From an archaeon (GTDB lineage Archaea; Micrarchaeota; Micrarchaeia; Norongarragalinales; UBA97): a stretch of DNA of 64,000 nucleotides. A program made the translations under genes and the position numbers. The DNA lies in the NCBI GenBank assembly GCA_020057405.1, contig JAGVFW010000003.1, positions 124,001-188,000 of the forward strand, written 5' to 3'. Position 1 is the first letter of the stretch. Each line of letters begins with the position of its first letter. Shown here piece after piece: positions 23,077 to 32,000 of this stretch. A model generated the notes under the pieces. The model saw only the letters and a list, made by a program, of their open reading frames with translations, did no database searches and had not been told where the DNA came from.

Positions 23077-25047
23077 ATGGTTCTTTTGGCTGCAACGCAG
23101 ATCGCTTTTGCCGTAGGCGTGTTCGTACTCTTATTCGCCGCTTATCTTGTCTGGAGCATCCTTCGGTTGCCTGCTGGCAGCGCCAAAATGCAGGAAATCG
23201 CCGCCGCAATCCGCGAGGGTGCCGGCGCCTATCTCATGCGCCAGTACACCACGCTCATCCCGTTCGTCATCGTCCTTGCGGGGCTCATTTGGTTTCTCGT
23301 CGGCAGCCCGACGGCAATCGCTTTTGTCGGGGGCGTAATCTGCAGCACACTTGCAGGCTACATCGGCATGACAATCAGCGTGCGCGCCAATGTACGGACC
23401 GCGCAGGCGGCCTTTGGAGGCATCGGACCCGCGCTTAAGACCGCAAGCCGCGGGGGCGCTGTCACCGGCATGGCACTCACGGGCCTTGGCCTCATTGGCG
23501 TTTCAACGGTTTACTACTTCACCCAAGACTTGGGCGCGCTTGTGGGCTTCGGCTTTGGCGCGTCGCTTATTTCGCTTTTCGCCCGCGTTGGCGGGGGCAT
23601 TTACACCAAAGCCGCTGATGTCGGCGCTGACCTCGTCGGCAAGTTGGAGAAGGGAATTCCCGAGGACGATCCCAGAAACCCGGCAGTAATTGCTGATAAC
23701 GTGGGCGACAACGTCGGGGATTGCGCGGGCATGGCTGCTGACCTCTTCGAGTCCTACGTCGTCACCGTCATCGCCGCAATGCTGCTTGGCGCTGCAATCT
23801 CGCCTTGGCTGGTTGCACTGCCGTTAGTCATTGCTGCAATCGGGGCGCTCGCGGGCATGTTCGGCGTGTTCTTCATAACGCTAAAGCATGGCACGAATGT
23901 GATGGGCGCACTTTACAAGGGCGTTTACGCAACTGCGGCTTTTGCCCTGGTCGGCCTGTGGTCGATTCCGATGGGGCTCGAGCTTTACCTCGCCTCGGCG
24001 GTTGGCGTCTTGGCGACTGTTGCAATATTCTACATCACCGAGTATTACACTGGAAAGCAGTTTGCGCCAGTTCAGGAAATCGCTTCGGCCTCGAAAACGG
24101 GCGCCGCGACGAACCTTATTGCAGGACTTGCAGTCGGCCTTGAGAGCACTGCCCTGCCGCTGCTCTTGATTGTTGCCGCAATCGCGATTTCATTCAAGCT
24201 CGGCGGCGTCTACGGCATTGCGGTTGCCGCGGCGTCAATGCTTTCGCTTACGGGTATCGTCATCACACTTGACGCCTACGGCCCGATTACCGACAACGCC
24301 GGCGGCATTGCCCAAATGAGCAAGGCGCCAGAAAAGGTGAGGAAGGTAACCGACGCGCTTGACTCGGTTGGCAACACGACGAAGGCGACGACGAAGGGCT
24401 TTGCAATTGCAGGAGCGGCCTTGGGCGCGCTCGCGCTGTTTGCGGCCTTTGCCGAGGCAACGCACCTTACGACAGTCAACCTGCTTTCGCCCGCAGTTGT
24501 CATCGGATTGTTCATTGGCGCGGCGCTTCCGTTTGTCTTCAGCTCGTTTATCATGCGCGCTGTTGGCAGGGCGGCTTTCGAGATTGTCGAGGAAGTGCGC
24601 AGGCAGTTCCGCGAGATTAAGGGAATCATGAAAGGGACTGCAAAGCCCGACTACGCAAAGGCGGTTGACATCAGCACTCGCGCGGCACTGCGCGAACTCA
24701 TGGTGCCCGGAGCGCTCGCGGTCGTCACCCCGCTGCTTGTCGGCCTTCTCTTTGGCGCTCAAGCGCTTGCGGGCCTTCTTGCGGGCTCGATTGCAACCGG
24801 ATTTCTCATGGCGCTATTCATGAGCACCTCAGGCGGCGCCTGGGACAATGCCAAGAAGCTAATTGAGGACGGCAAATGGGGCGGGAAAGGCAGCGATGCG
24901 CACAAGGCCGCGGTTGTCGGAGACACTGTCGGCGACCCGTTCAAGGACAGCGCGGGCCCGTCGCTAAACGCGCTTATCAAGGTGCTCAACACCGTATCAC
25001 TCGTGTTCGCAAGCGCGGTGCTTGTCTACGCACTAAATCTTTTGTAG
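23077..25047 (+). CDS. hppA: Membrane-bound pyrophosphatase, K+-independent H+-pump type
   Basis: Couples hydrolysis of pyrophosphate to ion pumping. 656 aa with about 16 membrane helices. Seen: the family stretch IREGAGAYLMRQY, the catalytic motif DVGADLVGKLEKGIPEDDPRNP, DNVGDNVGDCAGMAADLFE, and the C-terminal GDTVGDPFKDSAGPSLN. In the motif GNTTKATTKGFAI the fifth residue is Lys436. In this family Lys at that place marks enzymes that need no K+ and, as far as known, pump H+; Ala marks K+-dependent ones. Followed after ten bases by lemA. Confidence 0.97.
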   Translation: MVLLAATQIAFAVGVFVLLFAAYLVWSILRLPAGSAKMQEIAAAIREGAGAYLMRQYTTLIPFVIVLAGLIWFLVGSPTAIAFVGGVICSTLAGYIGMTISVRANVRTAQAAFGGIGPALKTASRGGAVTGMALTGLGLIGVSTVYYFTQDLGALVGFGFGASLISLFARVGGGIYTKAADVGADLVGKLEKGIPEDDPRNPAVIADNVGDNVGDCAGMAADLFESYVVTVIAAMLLGAAISPWLVALPLVIAAIGALAGMFGVFFITLKHGTNVMGALYKGVYATAAFALVGLWSIPMGLELYLASAVGVLATVAIFYITEYYTGKQFAPVQEIASASKTGAATNLIAGLAVGLESTALPLLLIVAAIAISFKLGGVYGIAVAAASMLSLTGIVITLDAYGPITDNAGGIAQMSKAPEKVRKVTDALDSVGNTTKATTKGFAIAGAALGALALFAAFAEATHLTTVNLLSPAVVIGLFIGAALPFVFSSFIMRAVGRAAFEIVEEVRRQFREIKGIMKGTAKPDYAKAVDISTRAALRELMVPGALAVVTPLLVGLLFGAQALAGLLAGSIATGFLMALFMSTSGGAWDNAKKLIEDGKWGGKGSDAHKAAVVGDTVGDPFKDSAGPSLNALIKVLNTVSLVFASAVLVYALNLL

Positions 25048-25057
25048 GTGGAAACAA

Positions 25058-25654
25058 ATGGCTGGCAAGAACTCGAACGGAATGTTTGGTGGCATCAGCA
25101 AGACCTGGTTGGCAGTAGGTGGTGTTGCGCTAATAGTCATCATCGGCGTGCTTTGGTGGATGGGCACTTACAACGCGCTTGTTGCTAAAGACGAGGGCGT
25201 GGCGGGCCAGTGGGGCAATGTCCAGGCATCCTACCAACGCAGGTTTGACTTGATTCCTAACCTCGTTAACACGGCGAAGGGCATCATGAATGCCGAAGTT
25301 GCCTTGTTCGAGGAGTTTGCCAAGGCGCGGCAGGCGTACGCGGCTGCAGGCAGCGTGAACGACCAAGTCAAGGCTACAAACCAGCTGGAATCGACGATTT
25401 CGAAGTTCCTTTTCGTGTCGGAAAATTATCCCGAACTCAAATCGCAAGAGAACTTCCTTGAGCTGCAAGCCGAACTTGCGGGAACTGAAAACCGCATCAG
25501 CGTAGAGCGCATGCGCTTCAATGACGCCGTCAGGGACTACAATGCCTTCAAGCGCAGCTTCCCGGCGAACTTCATTGCAGGCGGCTTCCCCGACTACGAG
25601 TACTTCGAGTCAAAGGCGGGCGCTGACTCGGCACCGACCGTGACCTTCCCATGA
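25058..25654 (+). CDS. lemA: LemA family membrane-anchored protein
   Basis: 198 aa: short basic N-terminus, one membrane helix (about 18-37), then a helical domain with the family hallmarks WGNVQASYQRRFDLIPNLVN and ENRISVERMRFNDAVRDYN. The biochemical role of LemA is not settled; it often sits beside TPM-domain genes, as here. The C-terminal 25 residues are an extra polar tail. An AGGTGG site precedes the ATG, and the stop overlaps the next start (ATGA). Confidence 0.95.
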   Translation: MAGKNSNGMFGGISKTWLAVGGVALIVIIGVLWWMGTYNALVAKDEGVAGQWGNVQASYQRRFDLIPNLVNTAKGIMNAEVALFEEFAKARQAYAAAGSVNDQVKATNQLESTISKFLFVSENYPELKSQENFLELQAELAGTENRISVERMRFNDAVRDYNAFKRSFPANFIAGGFPDYEYFESKAGADSAPTVTFP

Positions 25655-26586
25655 AAACGGCCATAGCGGCTGTTTTCCTCCTTCTTCTTTTCTCCTTCTC
25701 CTTAGCGGAGTCAGTAGACTCGCTCGCCCCAACTGGTTTTGTCAACGACTTTGCGGGCGTACTCTTGCCCAACGAAAGCGCAGCGCTTGAGCAAAAGCTT
25801 TCCGAATACGAGAAGAACTCGTCGAATGAAGTTACAGTTGTCATTGTCAACAACATGGGTGGCGACTACGTCGAGCACTATGCCGTGACTCTCTTCGAGA
25901 AGTGGGGCATTGGGAAAGAGAAGCAGGACAATGGCGTGCTCTTGCTCTTCTCCATGGAAGAGAGGGAAGTGCGCTTCGAGGTCGGCTATGGCCTTGAAGG
26001 GATGGTGACTGACGGGCGGGCCAAGCGCATCATCGAAGCACGCGTAGTGCCTAACTTCAAAAACGGCGGCTATTACACCGGCATTGATTCCGCTGTTGAC
26101 CAAGTGATTTATTTTGCCGGAGGTGGTGAGGAGCAAATTACTCCGTTGCCAGCGTGGCAGAGCGCTATCGTGGGCGCCTGGATTTTGCTTTTGCCTTTTG
26201 CTTTCGTCGGAATTTTCGCCGGCATTGCCGCGCTTGCCTACATAGGCCACAAGAACAAGGGCAAGCTACCGACACGGGGCTCGCGAATCTCGGCAGCAAT
26301 AGCGGCCCTCGGAGGCAACTTGCTCATCGTCCCGATGCTGGCGATTCTGCTTTTTGAAGTGAGCTTCATCCTCTCGATACTGCTTGCGGTTGCAAGCCTC
26401 ATTTCAATCTACCTCGCGTGGAAGTGGGGCGGCGCTGGCGTCAAGGGCGGCTCAAGCGGAGGCGGCTATTGGGGCGGTGGCTTTGGCGGAATGGGCGGCG
26501 GATTCGGCGGCGGTTCTTCCAGCGGAGGCTTTGGCGGGTTCGGCGGCGGCATGAGTGGCGGTGGCGGCGCCGGCGGAAGATGGTAG
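25651..26586 (+). CDS. TPM-domain membrane protein with Gly-rich tail (YgcG family)
   Basis: 311 aa. Signal peptide (1-about 19), TPM domain (about 28-165) with VNDFAGVLLPNE, DNGVLLLFSMEEREVRFEVGYGLEG and the following helices, then two or three membrane helices between 175 and 250, and a tail from about 265 of Gly, Ser, Phe and Trp (repeats like GGGFGGMGGGFGGG). Gly-rich tails are usual in bacterial homologues. TPM domains have been linked to metal binding and to quality control of membrane proteins, but the role is not firm. Paired with lemA by an ATGA overlap. Confidence 0.94.
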   Translation: MKTAIAAVFLLLLFSFSLAESVDSLAPTGFVNDFAGVLLPNESAALEQKLSEYEKNSSNEVTVVIVNNMGGDYVEHYAVTLFEKWGIGKEKQDNGVLLLFSMEEREVRFEVGYGLEGMVTDGRAKRIIEARVVPNFKNGGYYTGIDSAVDQVIYFAGGGEEQITPLPAWQSAIVGAWILLLPFAFVGIFAGIAALAYIGHKNKGKLPTRGSRISAAIAALGGNLLIVPMLAILLFEVSFILSILLAVASLISIYLAWKWGGAGVKGGSSGGGYWGGGFGGMGGGFGGGSSSGGFGGFGGGMSGGGGAGGRW

Positions 26587-26587
26587 T

Positions 26588-26839
26588 TCAGTATTCCCTA
26601 TAGACTTCGTCGCGCTTGCCGACTCGCACGAAAATTACGGTGCTTCCTTCTACGCGGTAAATAATACGATAGTGCAGAAAACGCTCGCTGTGGAAAAGCA
26701 GCTTTCCGTGCAGATGCTTTCCAAGAAAAGGGCGTTCCAGAATCCTCTTGATGCGTTTTGCTACAACTTCCTTGACCGAACCGTCAAGCTTTGCTGCCGT
26801 TCCTTTGAATTCATCGGTGTAGAACGGTTCAAACTGCAC
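26588..26839 (-). CDS. RelE/ParE-family toxin-like protein
   Basis: 83 aa from GTG 26839. Seen: the N-terminal strand, a helix KLDGSVKEVVAKRIKRILERP, the central GKHLHGKLLFHSERFLHYRIIYRVEG and the C-terminal VRVGKRDEVYREY. The last two match the RelE-fold pattern YRI-x-Y and G-x-R-x-x-x-Y, where Arg and Tyr act in ribosome-dependent mRNA cleavage. It is not in an operon with an antitoxin; the nearest candidate partner is the divergent ribbon-helix-helix gene at 26938. It ends one base from the stop of the TPM gene. Confidence 0.85.
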   Translation of the reverse strand: MQFEPFYTDEFKGTAAKLDGSVKEVVAKRIKRILERPFLGKHLHGKLLFHSERFLHYRIIYRVEGSTVIFVRVGKRDEVYREY

Positions 26840-26906
26840 GTGAGCTCACCACAAAACTATCGAAGACTATAGCACCAATCCTTTCGCCAGTGGCTTGCCG
26901 GATGGT

Positions 26907-26914
26907 TTTTATAG
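26907..26914 (+). promoter_or_regulatory. Box A for the ribbon-helix-helix gene
   Basis: TTTTTATAG lies 24-31 nt before ATG 26938, supporting that start and arguing against the longer reading from 26890, which would overlap the box. Confidence 0.5.
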
Positions 26915-26937
26915 TAGTTATTAGCATAGTTTTAGTT

Positions 26938-27195
26938 ATGAATATGAACATCAAGCTCATCGGTATTCCGGAACGCATCATCGAGGGCGCAATTCACGAG
27001 GGTCTGGCAAAGACTAAGACTGACGCGATTACACTTGGCCTCCTTGAGCTTGACCACAAGTACAAGCTTCTTGAAAAGCTCGAGGATGAAGAAGACATTC
27101 GCGAGGCCGACAGGATAATGGCGGAAGTGAAAAGCGGCAAGCAGAAACTCCATTCCCAAAAAGAATTCGAGAAGCAGACTGGAATCAAGTTGTGA
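26938..27195 (+). CDS. Ribbon-helix-helix antitoxin-like protein
   Basis: 85 aa from ATG 26938 (or 83 from ATG 26944). The start MNIKLIGIPERIIEGAIHEGLAKTKTDAITLGLLEL has the strand-helix-helix layout of RHH DNA-binding proteins. The rest is a charged helix followed by a flexible end (MAEVKSGKQKLHSQKEFEK), as in RelB-type antitoxins that wrap a RelE toxin. The best partner is the divergent RelE-like gene 98 bp away. If so, it would bind the intergenic region and control both. Confidence 0.75.
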   Translation: MNMNIKLIGIPERIIEGAIHEGLAKTKTDAITLGLLELDHKYKLLEKLEDEEDIREADRIMAEVKSGKQKLHSQKEFEKQTGIKL

Positions 27196-27244
27196 GCTTT
27201 GGCGCAAACAACCGATGCGGGCGATAGGCTCCCAAACGCAAGGG

Positions 27245-27253
27245 GTTATAAAC
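27245..27253 (+). promoter_or_regulatory. Box A for the rpoE'-spt4-S24e-S27ae operon
   Basis: GTTATAAAC lies 78-86 nt before the rpoE' ATG, giving a leader of about 55 nt. That leader ends with a GAGGT Shine-Dalgarno at 27318-27322. A second A/T-rich stretch at 27276-27291 could act as a closer box. Confidence 0.4.
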
Positions 27254-27330
27254 CTCTTGGAGGCGTAATTACTTTTGCTCTTTATTTTCTTTAGCTTTGG
27301 CTTGGGATAGGGAAAACGAGGTAAAACAAG

Positions 27331-27873
27331 ATGTACGAACTTGCAAAATTCGTTGAGAGTGTGCGCATTCCGCCCGCTCTCTTTGGGAAGAAGATGAATG
27401 ACGCTGCACTGCAGATGCTGCGCGAGCAGTACGAGCGGACGGTGCAAAAAGAGTTCGGCGTAATCGTGAGCCTGCACAACGCCAAGATTTCGGGCAAGGG
27501 CCGCATCATCCCGGGCGACGGCGCGGCTTATTTTGACGTCGAGTTCGACGCGGTTGTCTACAATCCTAAAGTGAACGAGATTATCATCGGCGAAGTGAGC
27601 GAGATTGTCGAGTTCGGCGCGTTTGTCCGCCTCGGACCCATTGACGGCCTGGTGCACGTTTCGCAGGTTGCAGATGACTTCTTCACTTACGACAAGAAGA
27701 AGCTCATTCTAGTCGGGCGCAAGAGCAAGGCGACGGTGAAGAAGGGCGACGTCGTGAAAGCCAAGATTGCGACGGTTAGCATGAAGGACAACATTCCTAA
27801 CTCTAAGATTGCGCTTACGATGAGGCCCATTGGTTTGGGCAGGGAAAAGGGAGCGGCTGTAGTAAATGTCTGA
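27331..27873 (+). CDS. rpoE: DNA-directed RNA polymerase subunit E' (Rpo7)
   Basis: Stalk subunit of archaeal RNA polymerase, partner of Rpo4, equivalent to eukaryotic Rpb7. 180 aa: N-terminal RNP-like domain (1-80; MYELAKFVESVRIPP and GRIIPGDGAAYFDVEFDAVVY), then an S1 RNA-binding domain (about 82-165; GEVSEIVEFGAFVRLGPIDGLVHVSQV). Overlaps spt4 by eight bases. Confidence 0.97.
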   Translation: MYELAKFVESVRIPPALFGKKMNDAALQMLREQYERTVQKEFGVIVSLHNAKISGKGRIIPGDGAAYFDVEFDAVVYNPKVNEIIIGEVSEIVEFGAFVRLGPIDGLVHVSQVADDFFTYDKKKLILVGRKSKATVKKGDVVKAKIATVSMKDNIPNSKIALTMRPIGLGREKGAAVVNV

Positions 27874-28048
27874 GAAAGCGTGCCGCACTTGCCGGCTCAT
27901 AGTCAGTGGCGACGTGTGCCCCACCTGCAAGGATTCGGAACTTACGAAAGCCTACGAGGGCTTCATTTTAGTGATTAACCCGGAGAGCGAGGTCGGCAAC
28001 GCGATTGCCGCCAAGACCCCCGGAAAGTACGCGCTCAAAATAAAGTGA
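27866..28048 (+). CDS. spt4: Transcription elongation factor Spt4 (RpoE'')
   Basis: 60-aa zinc protein that binds Spt5/NusG and aids RNA polymerase processivity. Cysteine pairs C6-x2-C9 (CRTC) and C18-x2-C21 (CPTC) form the zinc site, followed by the GFILVINPESEVG strand typical of Spt4. Position after rpoE' is the usual archaeal order. Confidence 0.96.
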   Translation: MSEKACRTCRLIVSGDVCPTCKDSELTKAYEGFILVINPESEVGNAIAAKTPGKYALKIK

Positions 28049-28061
28049 GAGAAGTGATAAG

Positions 28062-28358
28062 ATGAAGATTGAACTTGTTTCGGAAAAGGACAACCCCTTG
28101 CTTGAACGCAAGGAAGTCGTCGTGAAAGTCAGCGACTACGGCGCAACGCCATCGCGCACCGACTTGCTCGAGGAACTGCCCAAAATCCTCAAGGGAGCGA
28201 ACAAGGAAGGCGTCTACATTGAGAAGGTCGACCAGCACTACGGCCGCAAGCAGACTCTCGTCATGGCACACGTTTACGCCAGCAGGGAATCGCTTGAGAA
28301 GCACATCCACAAGAAGCTTTTGCGCACGAGCGGCAAGAAGAAGGCCGCTGCTGCATAA
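28062..28358 (+). CDS. rps24e: Small-subunit ribosomal protein S24e
   Basis: 98 aa. Starts MKIELVSEKDNPLLERKEV, the S24e signature, followed by the strand ATPSRTDLLEELPKIL and a basic C-terminus (KKLLRTSGKKKAAAA). A GTGATAAG site precedes the ATG. Confidence 0.96.
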   Translation: MKIELVSEKDNPLLERKEVVVKVSDYGATPSRTDLLEELPKILKGANKEGVYIEKVDQHYGRKQTLVMAHVYASRESLEKHIHKKLLRTSGKKKAAAA

Positions 28359-28369
28359 GGTGAAGTAAC

Positions 28370-28519
28370 ATGGCTGAGAAACCGAAGACCAAATCCTTTA
28401 AGGCTTATACTGGTGGCAAGTACTGCCCCAAGTGCGGGCCCGGCACCAAGCTCGGAGTGCACAACAACCGCTTTGCCTGCGGAAAGTGCCGCTACACCGA
28501 GATGGCAGACAAGGCGTGA
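28370..28519 (+). CDS. rps27ae: Small-subunit ribosomal protein S27ae
   Basis: 49 aa, too short for many gene callers. Basic N-terminus, then a zinc ribbon with Cys19-x2-Cys22 (CPKCG), the GxKLGVHNNRFACGKC segment and Cys37-x2-Cys40, ending TEMADKA. It follows S24e after 11 bases, with GGTGAAG at 28359-28365 as Shine-Dalgarno. Confidence 0.96.
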   Translation: MAEKPKTKSFKAYTGGKYCPKCGPGTKLGVHNNRFACGKCRYTEMADKA

Positions 28520-28525
28520 GTCTAA

Positions 28526-29005
28526 ATGAAAATCGTTTATGCCCGGTTAGGAGTTTTGCTGCTAATCCTGGCCGCAGGCGTTTTTGCAATGCCGCTTTCA
28601 AAACCAATTGACGAGCCCTGCCCGGCTCAAATTGCTGACTTTGGTGACGGCATGATTCAAGGCTGCGCCATTGAAGTTCCCAAGCCCGACTACGTAGTGC
28701 AGTGGATTCGCATCGACCACGTCAACAACACGGGCTTCGTGCACATCCAGGCGCTAACAGTCAACATCGGCGCTGACGCGGCTCAATCATCGCAAACTAA
28801 ACTTACAGCCACTGAATACAACGGACTCGACTACTCAGTCAGCTTTGATGTCCCGCCATTGCCCCACGGCGGCTATTCGCTCCACGAGCTCTACTACAAG
28901 TGCAGCTACAAAGTCACGGTCCATGGCCTAGCCGACGCGCAGGGCAACATCGACGAGGAAAGCGAGACGAACAACGGGAATTCCGCGTCGGGCCGTTGCG
29001 CATAA
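28526..29005 (+). CDS. Secreted CARDB-like protein
   Basis: 159 aa, starting seven bases after the S27ae stop. Signal peptide (1-about 21, ending GVFAMP). The rest is one beta-sandwich domain of CARDB type: PDYVVQWIRIDHVNNTG, a mid VSFDVPPLPHGGYS, and the typical end DAQGNIDEESETNNG, which resembles the D-x-x-x-x-V-x-E-x-x-E-x-N-N motif. Four cysteines suggest two disulfides. An exported protein in a ribosomal/RNA polymerase operon is an odd neighbour; it may simply sit downstream. Confidence 0.8.
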   Translation: MKIVYARLGVLLLILAAGVFAMPLSKPIDEPCPAQIADFGDGMIQGCAIEVPKPDYVVQWIRIDHVNNTGFVHIQALTVNIGADAAQSSQTKLTATEYNGLDYSVSFDVPPLPHGGYSLHELYYKCSYKVTVHGLADAQGNIDEESETNNGNSASGRCA

Positions 29006-29041
29006 AAACCATTAAATCCCCTCTTTCACATTAATTGTTTC

Positions 29042-29060
29042 GCTAGTTCTTTGAGCTAGC
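29042..29060. repeat. Inverted repeat between the CARDB gene and ileS
   Basis: GCTAG...CTAGC arms of five bases around a nine-base centre, partly extended by TTC...GAA outside. It could be a transcription end structure or an operator for ileS; the TATA-like GATATAAGG that follows (29066-29074) is close to the ileS start. Confidence 0.3.
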
Positions 29061-29084
29061 CCGAAGATATAAGGGCAAATTGTG

Positions 29085-32000
29085 ATGCAGGAATTCGGCC
29101 AGTATGGCCGTGAGTTGGAAAAGTCAGTGCTTGCCTACTGGCAAGAAAAACAGATTCCGCAAAAACTTTCTTCTCAGCGCAAGGGCGCGAAAAAGCACGT
29201 CGTGCTTGACGGCCCGCCTTACGTCAATGCACTGCCGCACGCTGGCCATGTGCTCACGACAACGTCGAAAGACATTTGGACGCGCTTGGCGTACATGCGG
29301 GGCTTTGACGCCCACATTCAACCCGGCTTTGACTGCCACGGCCTGCCAATCGAAGTCATGGTAGAGAAAGAACTCGGAATCAAGAGCAAGCGCGAGATTC
29401 TTGAGATGGGCATCGAGAAGTTCGACGCGGCCTGCCTTGCGAAAGTCACCAACAACGAGGGCGCGTGGATGAACTACTACCGAGAGCTTGGGGCATGGCG
29501 CGCATACTTTGAGCCCTACTTCACTTACAAGCCGTCCTACATCCAAAGCGTGTGGTGGGCGTTCAAGCAATGGCACGATGCGGGCATGATTACAGAAGGC
29601 GAGCGCAGCATCCACTGGTGTTCCCACTGCGAGACGGCGCTCGCGGGTTATGAAGTGAGCGACAGCTACGCACAGCGTTCGGACCCGGGGCTTTACGTCA
29701 AGTTCAAGGTAAAGGGCGCGGAAAACGAGTTTCTCCTAGTGTATACGACCACGCCTTGGACTTTGCCGGCAAATGTCGCGATTGCGGTTAAGGGAGATGC
29801 CGAGTACGTCAAGGCGAAAGTCGGCGGCACGGTCCTCATCCTCGCTAAGGCGCTTGCGGAAAAAGTTTTGAAGGAAAAGGCCGGCGTTGACTACGAAGTC
29901 GTCTCGACAATCCGGGGAAGCGACCTTGACGGCGTGGAGTACGAACCGCTTTTCGGGTGCGCAAGCCAAAAGAAAATCGGGGAGAATCCAAAGGCCCGAC
30001 GCGTTTACTTGAGCATCCAGTTGATGTCGAGGAAAAAATACAACAAGCACGTGAAAAAAGACGAGGCTGGCGGCAAGGACGCAACCGCCGTTCTTGACGG
30101 CAAGAAAGAGGAGGGCGAACTGGCCGCTTCGGCAAGCGCTCCTTCGTCTGAATTCGAGGAGTTCGTCACACTTTCTGAAGGAACGGGTCTTGTGCACTGC
30201 GCTCCCGGCCACGGCACTACTGACTTTGTCTTTGGCAAGCACTATGGGCTGCCTGCCGCCTCGCCTGTCGACGAGCGCGGGCTCTTTACGGCGGACGTCG
30301 AGCAGTGGCAGGGGCAGTACGTCAAGAAGGCTGACAAGGAAATTTCGGCTTTTCTTGACGGCAACGGCAGCCTCTTCCACCAAGAGACGATAACGCACAG
30401 CTACCCGCTTTGCTGGCGCTGCAAGACGCCGCTTCTCTTCCGCCTTAGCCCGCAGATTTACCTTAGCATCGACGCGGTGCGCGAGAAGATGCTTGAGGCG
30501 AATGGCAAGACTCACTGGATGCCGCCGTTTGGCGAGGACGCGTTTGGCAACTGGGTCGCTGGGGCGCAGGACTGGTGCATATCACAACAGAGGTTCTGGG
30601 GCACGCCGATTCCGCTTTGGAAGTGCGGAAAGTGCGGTGCGAAAAAGGTTATCGAGAGCTTAGCCGAACTCAGGCTGTCCGCGGTGAAGGACCCGGGCGT
30701 GCTCACTGACTTGCACAGGCACGCGATTGACGGCATCGAGCTAAAGTGCGGCGAGTGCGGTTCGCCGATGAAGCGCGTGCCCGACATTTTCAACGTATGG
30801 ATTGACTCTGGCCTGGCGTTCATTGCAAGCCACGGCTATCCTTTTGCCAACAAGGAATTGGCGGAAGAGCTGATGCCCGTGAATTTGGTGTGCGAGAGCC
30901 AGGACCAAATCAGGGGTTGGTTCTATGCCCTGCAGTTCACTTCGTTTGCAACTTTCGGCCGGCCGGCGTTTAAGGAGTGCGCGGTGATGGGCTGGGTTGT
31001 CGACGAGAAGGGCGAGAAGATGAGCAAGAGCTTGGGCAACGTCGTTGACGCGCAAAAGGCAATCGATACGCTTGGCGCGGATGCGCTAAGGCTCTACTAC
31101 TGCAGCGACGTTGCGCCGTGGAATGTCCACAGGTTTTCGTTCACTAACGCGAAGGAGAGCCAACGCAACCTCAACATCCTGCTTAACACGCTCAAGTTTT
31201 ACAAAATGTACGCACCCGACGGGTTTGTGCCGGTTGAAGTGAGCGCCAAGACGGCGGGGCTTAGGCCAGAGGACAAGTGGATTCTCTCGCGGCTCAACAC
31301 TGTTGCGGGGCAGGCCAACTCGCGCCTAGACGAGTTCGAGTTCCACACTGCGGGCAGGCTGCTCGTTGACTTTGTCGTAAACGACTTTTCGCGCTGGTAT
31401 GTCAAGCTTGCCCGCGACAGGGTTGCCGTTGAGGCAGAGGAAGGAGACAGGAGGGTTTGCTTGAGTGTCATGCGACACGCGCTCTTGCAGGCAAGCAAGT
31501 TGCTTGCGCCAATCACGCCCTTTCTTAGCGAATACTCATACGGCCAGCTAAACGGAGGGCTCGAGAGCGTTCACTTTGAAAGGTACCCGAAGTCGATTGA
31601 GGGCGCTAGCGACGAGGAGCTTGAGGAGCACATGGCAATTGCGATGGCTGCCTCAGAAGCTGCGGCAAGCGCTCGTCAGGAGGCGGGCGTGAAGTTGCGC
31701 TGGCCGCTTGGCCGCCTCGTCGTCACGGGCGATGCGGGCTTGAGCAAGGCGGTCGAAGGGTTTGCATCCCTGCTCTCAACACAGGCTAATGTTCTGCAGG
31801 TGAGCTATTCGCAGGTTCCGCCTGCAGGTGGCAAGTGGGTGAGCCGCGAGATTACGGCAGGGGAAAAGACGGTGACGGTGTTGCTTGACTGCGAAATGAC
31901 TGAAGACTTGCGGATGCAGGCGCTTTTGCGCGAGCTCGTGCGCGCGGTCCAGGAGAGCCGCAAGCAAAATGGCCTCAACGTGCGCCAGAGGATTGTCGTC

